From Paraburkholderia franconis (GTDB lineage: Bacteria > Pseudomonadota > Gammaproteobacteria > Burkholderiales > Burkholderiaceae): DNA of 35,469 bases. The translations under genes were made by a program, and so were the position numbers. Of this stretch, positions 23,992 to 31,477 are shown piece by piece (the first letter of the stretch is position 1; each line of letters begins with the position of its first letter). The notes under the pieces are model-generated. The model did not search any database, was not told where the DNA came from, and worked only from the letters and a program-made list of their open reading frames with translations. The stretch lies in contig NZ_WHNP01000068.1 in the NCBI RefSeq assembly GCF_009362735.1, positions 1-35,469 on the forward strand, in the 5' to 3' direction.

Positions 23992-24106
23992 TACTCTCAG
24001 CGCGCGGCACCATTTCAGGTTATGCAATAAGTTGTCCTAACCGAGCAAATTGAATCGGCACAGCAAGATATCAAACGCGTCGCGCCCTGACCTATCAGAG
24101 TAGGAC

Positions 24107-24367
24107 ATGAAGAATTCGAGCACGAAGTCGCTTCGCTATCAGGTGGAAAAATGGCTTGCGCCGGCCCCCACTGCACTTGTTCACGTCACCGAATTCGGTC
24201 GTACACGCTGGGGCCGGACACGTTATGTGTGCGTCGAGACGTCATCATCTGCCGGTGTGCGCGTGTTTTTCTTTCGGCACGGTGATGGCACCTGGCACGT
24301 GTTTCCGCCCGCCGGCGACAGGCAGGACCCGACGGCAGCGCTCATTGCGGCGTGTGCGACCATTTAG
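24107..24367 (+). CDS. Small hypothetical protein, 86 residues
   Basis: The ATG at 24107 has AGG close upstream. The protein reads MKNSSTKSLRYQVEKWLAPA, VHVTEFGRTRWGRTRYVCVE, TSSSAGVRVFFFRHGDGTWH, then FPPAGDRQDPTAALIAACA. The core recurs in the frame at 14305-14535, including VHVT-FG, ETSSS and FFFR-GDG-W. The pattern suggests a small beta-sheet domain. This copy looks intact. No function known to me. Confidence 0.6.
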   Translation: MKNSSTKSLRYQVEKWLAPAPTALVHVTEFGRTRWGRTRYVCVETSSSAGVRVFFFRHGDGTWHVFPPAGDRQDPTAALIAACATI

Positions 24368-24414
24368 CTAGCACGCGCAGATGTGAGTACTGTTAGAAGG
24401 CAGACCAACCGGAG

Positions 24415-24972
24415 TTAGATTTCCCGCCAAAAATTGGCGGTGAAAGACGGCGCCAACTCTTCGAAGTACATGCGCTCCAGCGAGAGCGCTATCCCGAATG
24501 CCGAGGCTTGCAGCGGTCCATTCGCTCCCCAGAATTGCAGTTCTCCGCGTGGGCTCACGACAATGACCTCGCGGGCGCCGCCCGCCAGGTAGGCCCTGAC
24601 TCTGGGGCCAATGTCTTGCGACATCTTGCGGTCAAGGAGCACCTCGACACACAGGTCTGGCACAAACGGGACAGGGGCTTCCCGGTCAAACCCTTCCCAC
24701 TTGTCCGGCGGCATCCAGACCACGTCAGGTACGCGGATGCCATATGACGGGGTCGTCACGGCAACCGACATCGCCGCGACATGGCCAATCTGCTCGGCAA
24801 TCTGGCAGTACACGTCGGTCAGGACAATCTGGCGCCGTGCCGACGGGTGTGGATGCAGCACCGTTTCACCGCGTTCATTCAGCTCACAGCATTCCCACGA
24901 GCCAGACCCTGTGTCCGAGCTAATCCGACGCCAGGTCGCAACGAGCCCGTCCCGTTCGAGGAGAGTAGACAC
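24415..24972 (-). CDS. Uma2 family (DUF820) putative restriction-endonuclease-fold protein
   Basis: The protein (about 185 residues) shows the Uma2 pattern: LTDVYCQIAEQIGHVAAMSV, IRVPDVVWMPPDKW, PFVPDLCVEVLLDRKMS, VRAYLAGGAREVIVVSPRG. It shares this layout with the protein at 1781-2308, including ADVVWMP/PDVVWMP and PDLC-EVL. I placed the start at the GTG at 24972, where GGAGG lies nine bases upstream and where the alignment with the paralogue begins; an ATG further up at 25026 has no ribosome site. The predicted fold is PD-(D/E)XK, but the second acidic-Lys motif is weaker (RVRAYL in place of KADAYL). Confidence 0.7.
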   Translation of the reverse strand: MSTLLERDGLVATWRRISSDTGSGSWECCELNERGETVLHPHPSARRQIVLTDVYCQIAEQIGHVAAMSVAVTTPSYGIRVPDVVWMPPDKWEGFDREAPVPFVPDLCVEVLLDRKMSQDIGPRVRAYLAGGAREVIVVSPRGELQFWGANGPLQASAFGIALSLERMYFEELAPSFTANFWREI

Positions 24973-25026
24973 GAAGATGAGCCTCCAATAGGGAAGTTGC
25001 GTAAGCGTATACCCTTTCTTTGCCAT

Positions 25027-25614
25027 TTAACAATCGTTATTTGTGTGCACCGCACAATCAGCCCAGGCGGAACGCGTCGAAGCGACTGGCGCCGGCAGCT
25101 AGCGGCCTGCCGGACGGCACGCCGTAATCGTTGCAAGGCGAATGGTTCACCGGCGAAACTTCATGCAATTGCTTAAATTGATTGTGCGTCGCATCATAAA
25201 CGGGAACAGTCGAGAGGCTCAGATGTCTCATGCATTGTTGCGGACGAACTGCGCTTCTGCGCCCGTTTCGCAGAGGTGATAGCGTGTCGGTCTCGCGAAC
25301 TGGTTTTCCGAAATTTCTCCCTCTCATGCGCATCTCCGATAGAAATCGACATCGCACAACCGATGTCCGGTGTCTGTTCTCGATGGCAGCATCGCAAAAA
25401 CCGGTTACAAGTCGGCGCCCGCTCGACGCAAGAGGGTCTGGGCCGCGTACTCCAGCCGGGTACAGACTTTCGTCAGCGGGAGCGCATGACGCGGCACATG
25501 AAAAACTTATGGCAGCTCGAACGTCTCAGTCAGCATGGGCGGCACGTCGGGCAAAAGCCGAGCCGTAGATTCGCTCAGCTCAAGGGCGCTCTATCGCTTG
25601 GCCACGGAGGTGAT
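25027..25614. other. Intergenic stretch without a supported gene
   Basis: Overlapping frames occur on both strands (for example 25058-25357 minus, 25230-25568 plus), none with a ribosome site or motif. The last bases carry the GGAGG site of the next gene. Nothing else is seen. Confidence 0.35.
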
Positions 25615-25824
25615 ATGAAATTAGATGTTGAGACCTTCCGGCAACTGCGCCGTCTCGCTCCCGTTCTTGACGACATACTCAACGCAGGAGAGGTCGAGCA
25701 CCCGGACCAGGCTGTGAATCTCGCGACACTCGCACAGCTGTGCTCGGAGCTATTTGACGCCTATCACTGCATGCATCCGGACGAAACGGCACAAGCTCGC
25801 CTCGACGCTCTTGAGTCGCAATAA
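25615..25824 (+). CDS. Small hypothetical protein, 69 residues
   Basis: GGAGG four bases before the ATG at 25615 makes the start clear, although the frame is open far upstream. The protein is helical and acidic: MKLDVETFRQLRRLAPVLDD, then ATLAQLCSELFDAYHCMHPD, ending ARLDALESQ. No signal, membrane segment or known motif. Convergent with the dehalogenase gene. Confidence 0.55.
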   Translation: MKLDVETFRQLRRLAPVLDDILNAGEVEHPDQAVNLATLAQLCSELFDAYHCMHPDETAQARLDALESQ

Positions 25825-25932
25825 CCAACTGGGCGGATTCCGGCAGCGACGACACGATGTCTCTTCTTCCCCTTCGTTCTTCGTGTCAATGGAGACAGCC
25901 CCGCGGGGTAACGTGCTGATGGTGGCGCAAAC

Positions 25933-26640
25933 CTATTGCCGCTTGCTCTGACCAACTCCCAGCATCATGTCCGCGAATTCGATGAACGAACTCGCGACAA
26001 AATCCCATTGGCCTTCTGCAAACAGGTCTTTGGTTTGCGCTTCACCGTGCTCACGAGGACGCGAAACAAACGCCGTCTTCAGTCCACACGCCTTTGCGGC
26101 CTTTAGGTCATCGTTGTGGGCAGCCACCATGCACAGTTCCGCTGGTTCAATCGCAAGCAGTTCCGCCGTATCGAGGTAAACAGAAGGCGCAGGCTTGTAC
26201 ATGCGAACAACCTCTGCGCCGAGGATGGCGTCCCAAGGAATGCCGGCGCGCTTGGCTATATCCAGCATGAGACGTATGTTCCCGTTCGACAAGGGAGCAA
26301 TGATGAACCGCTCCTTCAACCGGCTGAGCCCGGGTACCGCATCCGGCCATGGGTCTAGCTTGTGCCAGGCGAGGTTGAGTTCGTCGAGCGACGCCGCAGG
26401 TATGGATTGAGGGTCGATGCCCAATCCCGTTAGCACCTTGTCGAGGTTCTCCCGATGTAATACATCGAGTCCCACAAATCCGCGATTGCCGGCACGGACT
26501 TCCGCCATCGCCGGCACATATTCTCGCCGCCAGGCATCGGCGAACTCGAACGGGTCGACAGTAACTTGCTGCGACGCTATATACGCGGCCACATCTCGGG
26601 CGACGCCGCTCCTCCAGTCGACGACTGTCCCGAACACGTC
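25933..26640 (-). pseudogene. Type II haloacid dehalogenase, C-terminal part, split by an IS
   Basis: About 235 residues of a HAD-superfamily L-2-haloacid dehalogenase-like protein remain, from VFGTVVDWRSGVARDV onward. Visible are motif II (PLSNGN), the conserved Lys in MYKPAPSVYLD, and the acidic motif around VAAHNDDLKAAKACGL. The missing start lies beyond the insertion element at 27878-27929. The IS entered at the codon of the nucleophilic Asp (FDVFGT), and the four-base duplication leaves that Asp codon as the first codon of this part. This half has no start of its own other than a GTG, so the enzyme is not made intact. Confidence 0.85.
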
Positions 26641-26688
26641 TTGACCTGCCCCCTTCAGTAGGGCCAGTGGGCTTCTAGCAAAGTCCCT

Positions 26689-27522
26689 TTAAATCAGCTC
26701 CTGGAAAGCGGCAGGAGCGTCCGCTGTTGCCCGATGTTTCGCAGCGAACTCCGACGGCGAAAGGTAGTTCAGTGCACTGTGCGGCCTTTGCTCGTTGTAG
26801 TCCTGACGCCATGCCGCAATGACAGCACGAGCGTGGGCGAGCGTCGTGAACCGGTGCTCGTTAAGGCATTCGTCGCGGAACTTGCCGTTGAACGATTCGA
26901 TGTATGCATTCTGCGTTGGCTTGCCCGCTTGAATCAACTTCAGCGTGACGCCATTCGCATACGCCCACTGGTCGAGCGCGCGGCTCGTGAATTCGGGCCC
27001 CTGGTCTGTTCGCACTGCCTTGGGATAGCCACGGAAACGGGCGGCACGGTCCAATGCCCGGGCGACATACAAGCCTGAGATGCCGTGGTCCACGACGATG
27101 TCGACAGCCTCTTTCGTGAAATCGTCGACGATGGTCAGGCACTTCAGGCGCCGGCCGTTGGCAAGCGCGTCCATCACGAAATCGATTGACCACACCTCGT
27201 TGGGTGCGCTCGGCAACGCCAGTTACTCACGTTCAATCACGACGCTGTGGCGCCTGCGACGGCGCCGCACAGCCAGCCCTGCCTCACGGTACAGGCGATA
27301 GACGCGCTTGTGATTGGCGTGTGTGCCTTCACGTTCCACCAACGCGTGCAGGCGGCGGTAGCCAAACCGACGACGCTCATGCGCCAGCTCCACCAGACGC
27401 GCCGATAAGTCCTCGTTCTCGTGGTCCGGCTTCGCGTCGTAATGCAATACGCTGCGAGAAAGCCCGACAAACCGGCAGGCGCGGCGCTCAGAGATGTTGA
27501 CCTTCTCCCGAATCGCCGACAC
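26689..27522 (-). pseudogene. IS3-family transposase OrfB with an in-frame stop
   Basis: The first part (27522 down to 27223) carries the HTH_21 region with RACRFVGLSRSVLHYD and RRFGYRRLHALVEREG. An in-frame TAA follows IERE, and the frame then continues with the integrase core: NEVWSIDFVMDALANG, VRTDQGPEFTSRALDQWA, AYIESFNGKFRDECLNEHRF and RPHSALNYLSPSEFAA. The DDE residues are the D in SIDFV, the D in RTDQG and the E in IESFNG. A single CAA-to-TAA change would explain the stop. Normal expression would need a -1 frameshift from orfA, for which a GGGAAAG-like site exists at the end of orfA. Confidence 0.85.
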
Positions 27523-27545
27523 TGCGTCGCGCTTGGCTTGCGGGC

Positions 27546-27809
27546 TCAGGGCTTTCCCTTGACGATAACCTTCAACGCTTCCATATCGAGCATTGCCTCG
27601 GCCAGCAGCTTCTTCAGCCGCGCGTTCTCGGCCTCAAGGTCTTTCAACCGGCGTGCTTCCGAGACTTCCATGCCGCCGAACTTCGCACGCCAGGTGTAGA
27701 ACGACGCGTCACTGAACCCATGCTTCCTGCACAGTTCCTTGACCGGCATACCGGCCTCGGCTTCCTTCAGAATCCCGATGATTTGCTGTTCCGTAAAGCG
27801 CTTCTTCAT
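27546..27809 (-). CDS. IS3-family transposase OrfA
   Basis: The 87-residue protein has an N-terminal HTH (KKRFTEQQIIGILKEAEAGM, VKELCRKHGFSDASFYTWRA) followed by a leucine-zipper coiled coil (RRLKDLEAENARLKKLLAEA). This is the DNA-binding and dimerisation half of IS3-type transposases. GGAG lies upstream of the ATG. The 3' end overlaps orfB in the -1 frame. It appears intact. Confidence 0.92.
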   Translation of the reverse strand: MKKRFTEQQIIGILKEAEAGMPVKELCRKHGFSDASFYTWRAKFGGMEVSEARRLKDLEAENARLKKLLAEAMLDMEALKVIVKGKP

Positions 27810-27877
27810 GTTCGTCTTCTTCTCCGAAAACGAACTTTACTAGGTTCCTGTTGGCTCTGTTATCCGGGGGCAGGTCA

Positions 27878-27929
27878 CGTCAAATACGAGTGCCTTGATT
27901 CCACTGGCGCTAACGTTATCCATCGTCAT
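27878..27929 (-). pseudogene. Haloacid dehalogenase, N-terminal fragment
   Basis: The minus strand reads MTMDNVSASGIKALVFD and then meets the IS. Joined across the element, with one copy of the four-base duplication removed, it continues in frame as VFGTVVDWRSG of the part at 25933-26640, restoring the HAD motif I FDVFGT. Either ATG (27929 or 27923) could be the start. The reconstructed enzyme is about 250 residues, normal for the family. Confidence 0.8.
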
Positions 27930-27957
27930 CGCTCTTTGTGATGGAGCTGTTGATGCT

Positions 27958-27973
27958 ACCGTGCTCGCACGGT
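27958..27973 (-). terminator. Hairpin between gntR and the dehalogenase
   Basis: ACCGTGC and GCACGGT face each other with a two-base centre, forming a tight stem 130 bases after the gntR stop on the minus strand. It may terminate gntR transcription before the dehalogenase, though no T-run follows. Confidence 0.4.
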
Positions 27974-28102
27974 CAGCCAATGCATAGCATTCGGCGAGCA
28001 AAATATCGGGGCCATAGGGCGGTGACCGCGTTCAGTTTCATTTGTCACCAAGAAACCAGTCAACTCGCGAGCCCGCTGTAGTTTTGATGTATCGGCTATG
28101 TG

Positions 28103-28783
28103 TCAGGTAGCTGAACCTTGAGCGGCGGCTGATGCGGTCATATGCTGAACCAGGTTTTCTCGCGCGGCTTCGGTGTGTCGCATACTGAGTTCCGCGGCAA
28201 GCACCTCGTTGCCATCCGCTATAGCTTCTGCGATTGCTGCGTGTTCGTCCCAGACGGTCTTGCGCTGGCCAACAACCTGGTGCACGGCCCCCATAACACG
28301 CCGCAGATGAATCCAATGGAGACGCGCATTCTCAACTATCAATGGATTCCCGGACGCAGAATAGATGGCCGCGTGGAATGCCATGTCAGCCTCAATCATG
28401 GCTTTGATGTCGCCACCCTTCGACGCCTTGCGGCCGTTAGCAACCAAAGACTTGTCTAACTTCACTCGCTGCTTTGCGGCGAGACGGGCAGCAAGAGCGT
28501 CCAGCGCGCCTCTCAGTTCGTAGAGGTGGCCGACTCGTCGCGCATCAAGCGGGGCAACTTGCAACCCACGCCCAGGCGCGTCCTCCACCAGACCATCCTT
28601 CTTCAAAAGGCGGAATGCCTGTAGCACAGGGGAGCGAGATACGGCGAGTTGCTCGGCGATTTCCTCCTGAACAATGCGCGTTCCCGGAGCAAGCGAGCCC
28701 TCGCTAATAGCGTCAAGCAGCACCCTATAGACTTCGTCTACATAGTCTGGTCGCGACTGCAACTTCAAGAGTTTTGCTGGCAT
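28103..28783 (-). CDS. GntR-family transcriptional regulator (FCD type)
   Basis: The 226-residue protein has an N-terminal winged HTH (about 13-78: YVDEVYRVLLDAISEGSLAP, EEIAEQLAVSRSPVLQAFRL) and a C-terminal FCD ligand-binding domain with LYELRGALDALAARLAA, DMAFHAAIYSASGNPLI and DEHAAIAEAIADGN. His and Asp residues of FCD domains usually hold a metal used to bind a carboxylic-acid effector. It faces away from the Rieske operon, with one unknown gene between, so it is the probable repressor of that catabolic cluster. The ACAG/CTGT repeat at 28803-28814 in its own leader suggests autoregulation. A deleted relative lies at 33680-34048. Confidence 0.92.
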   Translation of the reverse strand: MPAKLLKLQSRPDYVDEVYRVLLDAISEGSLAPGTRIVQEEIAEQLAVSRSPVLQAFRLLKKDGLVEDAPGRGLQVAPLDARRVGHLYELRGALDALAARLAAKQRVKLDKSLVANGRKASKGGDIKAMIEADMAFHAAIYSASGNPLIVENARLHWIHLRRVMGAVHQVVGQRKTVWDEHAAIAEAIADGNEVLAAELSMRHTEAARENLVQHMTASAAAQGSAT

Positions 28784-28890
28784 GATGATAAGCGCTGTGA
28801 ATACAGAATACTGTCAGCTTACCAGCATTGCCAGGTGTGATGGGTTGTCTGAAATCAGAGGGAACAGATTGAGTTGCTGTGCATCCGATA

Positions 28891-29442
28891 CTAACGGGCG
28901 ACTGGCGACAAGCACGCGAACCATAGCGGGATTTCCGAATGGAGCCTGGCTTCGTACGGTACGTCCGGTTGCACATAACTCGCCATGAACGCGCTTTCAA
29001 GCGCCTCCCGTGCCGTGCGGCCACCGTTCGAGTCACTTTGCTGGACAAGAACGACAGCAGAAGTCGCGCAATACCCCTCGGCTTGTCTAACGCCGAAGGC
29101 CGCATCGTCAAGCAAACTTTTCGCGCTGCAGTGATTTACATCCCGCACGACAATCGACGTTAGCCCACTTACCGTCCGACCCAGAATCCACCCTGCGCGA
29201 AACTGACCGAAAGCGTCAGTCTCAGTCGGCACACGTATCAGGCCTGTCAGCCCTTCGAACAGTTCCTTTAATTGCAAGACGGCGCACGCGGTCTGTGGAA
29301 TCGTCTCTGCGTGAATCCATGGAGTAAGCGCCGAACTGGGTCGCTCGCTTTCTTTGAACGAGAAGCCCGTCTCACCAATCGGGTGTGACATCCGTTCAGA
29401 TGCCGGCCCTTCGGACACCATCAGGTAATCAGGCATTTCCAC
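28891..29442 (-). CDS. Hypothetical protein, 183 residues, divergent from the Rieske operon
   Basis: GGAG seven bases before a GTG at 29442 supports the start; an ATG two codons later is also possible. The protein contains CAVLQLKELFEGLTGLIRVP, AFGQFRAGWILGRTVSGLTS, IVVRDVNHCSAKSLLDDAAF and ARLHSEIPLWFACLSPVAR. No signal peptide or membrane segment is seen, and no family is recognised. Its position between the regulator and the oxygenase, sharing the divergent promoter region, suggests a role in or control of the same pathway, but that is only context. Confidence 0.55.
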   Translation of the reverse strand: MEMPDYLMVSEGPASERMSHPIGETGFSFKESERPSSALTPWIHAETIPQTACAVLQLKELFEGLTGLIRVPTETDAFGQFRAGWILGRTVSGLTSIVVRDVNHCSAKSLLDDAAFGVRQAEGYCATSAVVLVQQSDSNGGRTAREALESAFMASYVQPDVPYEARLHSEIPLWFACLSPVAR

Positions 29443-29841
29443 CGCGTTTCTCCCTTTGTCTCAAATTGAAGCAGTCGACTGCTTGTTCAAATCCGAAGTA
29501 TCGAGTTCCGGCTACCGTCTACTGTATACAGAGAACGTAAAGGCCAGGCCGTTGACGAGCATATCCGTACAAACACCGATAACGCGTCAAACAAGGGTCG
29601 GTCGCGTGAGGCATATGTGCTCGGAAGGACCGTTTGTCGCGGCGGACGCCCGTGATAACCAGGCTCGGTTGAATACCTCTTCTGACGACCAAAACCAGAC
29701 GCATAGGTGTTTACCCATAGAGACACTAGTCTAGTGTGCGCCTAGCCTTTGGATACAGAGTTCAAAACACGGTACTCAGTAGACGGTTCTGAGCAAAAAC
29801 ACCTGAGTGTGGTCCCTATCAATCATTGGAGGCAGGAAGAC
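29443..29841. promoter_or_regulatory. Divergent control region with two palindromes
   Basis: This 399-base region separates the unknown gene from the Rieske operon. CTGTATACAG (29522-29531) is a perfect ten-bp palindrome of the kind bound by GntR/FCD regulators. ACACTAG T CTAGTGT (29723-29737) is a perfect 15-bp palindrome about 105 bases before the Rieske start. The half-site CTGT/ACAG of the first also occurs at 28803-28814 in front of gntR. I infer these are operators; no exact promoter could be fixed. Confidence 0.5.
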
Positions 29842-31386
29842 ATGAGCGTCAAATCGGACAAGATGGATGACGAGAAGCGCACCGGAGGTTCGCCTCCGGT
29901 CACCAAAAAGCTGATTCCGTTCGGCGGTTATTACGCGAACCGCACGCCCGCGCACGACCCTGAGCTGACGGAAACAGGTCCGGGGACGCCGACGGGCGAA
30001 TTCATGCGCCGGTTCTGGCATCCGGTGTGTATGTCGATGGAGCTGACCGACACGCCCCGCTTCCTGAAAATCATGAACGAAGAACTCGTCGCATTCCGTG
30101 ACAAGAGCGGCCGCGTCGGCGTGCTCCATGCGCATTGCGTGCACCGGGGCGCGTCGCTTGAATACGGCGCCATCCAGGAGCGCGGCATCATGTGCTGTTA
30201 TCACGGCATGGTGTTCGATGTAGACGGTGCGTGCCTCCACGTCCCGTTTCCGAAAGGCGAAGAGAAGGAAGCCGAGAAGTACGCATGCTCGATTCGCCAG
30301 GGCGCTTACAAGGCCGTCGAACGCAACGGTCTCGTCTTTGCCTACATGGGGCCGCCGGAAGAAGAGCCGCCGTTTCCGGAATGGGAAGGCGATTACACGG
30401 TGATGCCAGGCGACGAACTCGTCCCGTACAGCAACTTCCAGCACTGCAACTGGCTGCAGGTCCAAGACAATGCGGCGGACAACTATCACCCGACGGCGCT
30501 GCACGCCGGCAAGAACGTTGTCGACGGTCACTATCAAGGCACGACGTTTGACGAAGTGGGTGCCGCGTCGATGGAAGTGGCTCCCGACATGAATTTCGTT
30601 CCAGTCCAAGGCGGTCGCAGTCTGGCGTGTGCCGGTGCGCGTCGCGTCAACAAGGACAGGCTCTTTGTGCGGGTCCAGCATCAGGTCCTTCCGAACCTGA
30701 GCCTGCACGCGTATACGTCCGAAGACGGTTCGAAGAAAAAGTACTTCAGCCGCTTCCACATCATCCGCTGGACGGTACCCGTCGATGACGAAAACAGCAA
30801 GATGATTGGCTGGCGCGTCATAGGCCCGGGCATCGACACCCGCGGCGTGGGTAACAAGGAACTGGTCGGCTACGAGACCATCGACTTCCTCGAAGGTCAG
30901 GTCGCGATGCGCCGTCCGGAGCGCTTTGGCAAATACAAGCTCGAAGACATGCCGCCGATTCCGACAAATCATCGTGAGCGGGCGATTTACAAGCAGGCTC
31001 AATACGCACCGGGCGACTACGAGGCCATTATCAGCCAGCGCCCCATCGCAGTACATGCGCTCGAAAATCCGACGAAGTTCGATGCGGGCCTTTATCAGTT
31101 CCGCAAGATGCTGCGCGACGCAGTCCGCGGCACGAATGCAGCGGCGTCGGCGCAAGGTTTCGCTGAATGGTTCCGTGCACTGGGCGGCGCCCCCAACAGC
31201 TTCTGCTCAGGCAACGTCTTCGAAATCGCGGAGGGTGCGACCGTCGAAGAAGAAGTCGCACGTCGTCGCAAGGTACTGAAGGCGGTCGTCCAGATTCTGA
31301 CCGAAAGCGACAGCATGAAAGGCGAAGAACGCGGCGAGTTCGTGCGCAACAAGTTCGAAGAACTCGAACAGTCGCTGAAGAGCTAA
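29842..31386 (+). CDS. Rieske non-haem iron oxygenase, large subunit
   Basis: The 514-residue protein has a Rieske [2Fe-2S] site (C99-V-H101, then 16 residues to C118-x2-H121 in GIMCCYHGMVFD) and a catalytic iron site (D213, H216 and H221 in NAADNYHPTALH). The overall arrangement is that of the phthalate 4,5-dioxygenase / mono-component ring-hydroxylating group, and the reductase gene that follows fits this two-component type. It hydroxylates an aromatic or related compound with NADH and oxygen; the substrate is unknown. It is longer than most relatives (about 420-460), with extra N-terminal (1-35) and C-terminal helical sequence. GGAAG before the ATG at 29842 sets the start; the frame is open 31 codons upstream. 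Confidence 0.92.
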   Translation: MSVKSDKMDDEKRTGGSPPVTKKLIPFGGYYANRTPAHDPELTETGPGTPTGEFMRRFWHPVCMSMELTDTPRFLKIMNEELVAFRDKSGRVGVLHAHCVHRGASLEYGAIQERGIMCCYHGMVFDVDGACLHVPFPKGEEKEAEKYACSIRQGAYKAVERNGLVFAYMGPPEEEPPFPEWEGDYTVMPGDELVPYSNFQHCNWLQVQDNAADNYHPTALHAGKNVVDGHYQGTTFDEVGAASMEVAPDMNFVPVQGGRSLACAGARRVNKDRLFVRVQHQVLPNLSLHAYTSEDGSKKKYFSRFHIIRWTVPVDDENSKMIGWRVIGPGIDTRGVGNKELVGYETIDFLEGQVAMRRPERFGKYKLEDMPPIPTNHRERAIYKQAQYAPGDYEAIISQRPIAVHALENPTKFDAGLYQFRKMLRDAVRGTNAAASAQGFAEWFRALGGAPNSFCSGNVFEIAEGATVEEEVARRRKVLKAVVQILTESDSMKGEERGEFVRNKFEELEQSLKS

Positions 31387-31428
31387 TAGGGTCGGCGCGC
31401 CATTCTTTACGGTCTGGTGCGCACCGGT

Positions 31429-31454
31429 ACCAGCCGCCTACAGCTGCGGCTGGT
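31429..31454 (+). promoter_or_regulatory. Intercistronic hairpin between oxygenase and reductase
   Basis: ACCAGCCGC (31429-31437) and GCGGCTGGT (31446-31454) form a nine-bp stem with an eight-base loop in the 91-base gap. Without a T-run it is more likely an mRNA stabiliser or partial terminator that lowers reductase relative to oxygenase than a full stop. Confidence 0.45.
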
Positions 31455-31477
31455 GACTCGCCAGGAAGGAAGAGACC

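Larger units (their letters stand above)
26641..27877 (-). mobile_element. IS3-family insertion sequence, 1.24 kb
   Basis: Terminal inverted repeats TGACCTGCCCCC (26642-26653) and GGGGGCAGGTCA (27866-27877) bound orfA and orfB of an IS3-type transposase. Four bases (CGTC on the plus strand) are repeated on both sides, at 26637-26640 and 27878-27881, the usual IS3-family duplication. One unpaired T at 26641 lies between the left copy and the repeat. The element interrupts a dehalogenase gene in its first 20 codons. Its orfB contains a stop codon, so it may no longer be autonomous. Confidence 0.92.

Noticed and set aside
24280..24310. Possible sigma-54 site (TGGCACGTG) within the 24107 gene
   Set aside because: No TTGC at the right spacing and inside coding sequence.
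29776..31155. 459-codon open frame antisense to the Rieske oxygenase
   Set aside because: It is a mirror of codon bias in a high-GC gene; no ribosome site or motif, and the plus strand has full domain evidence.
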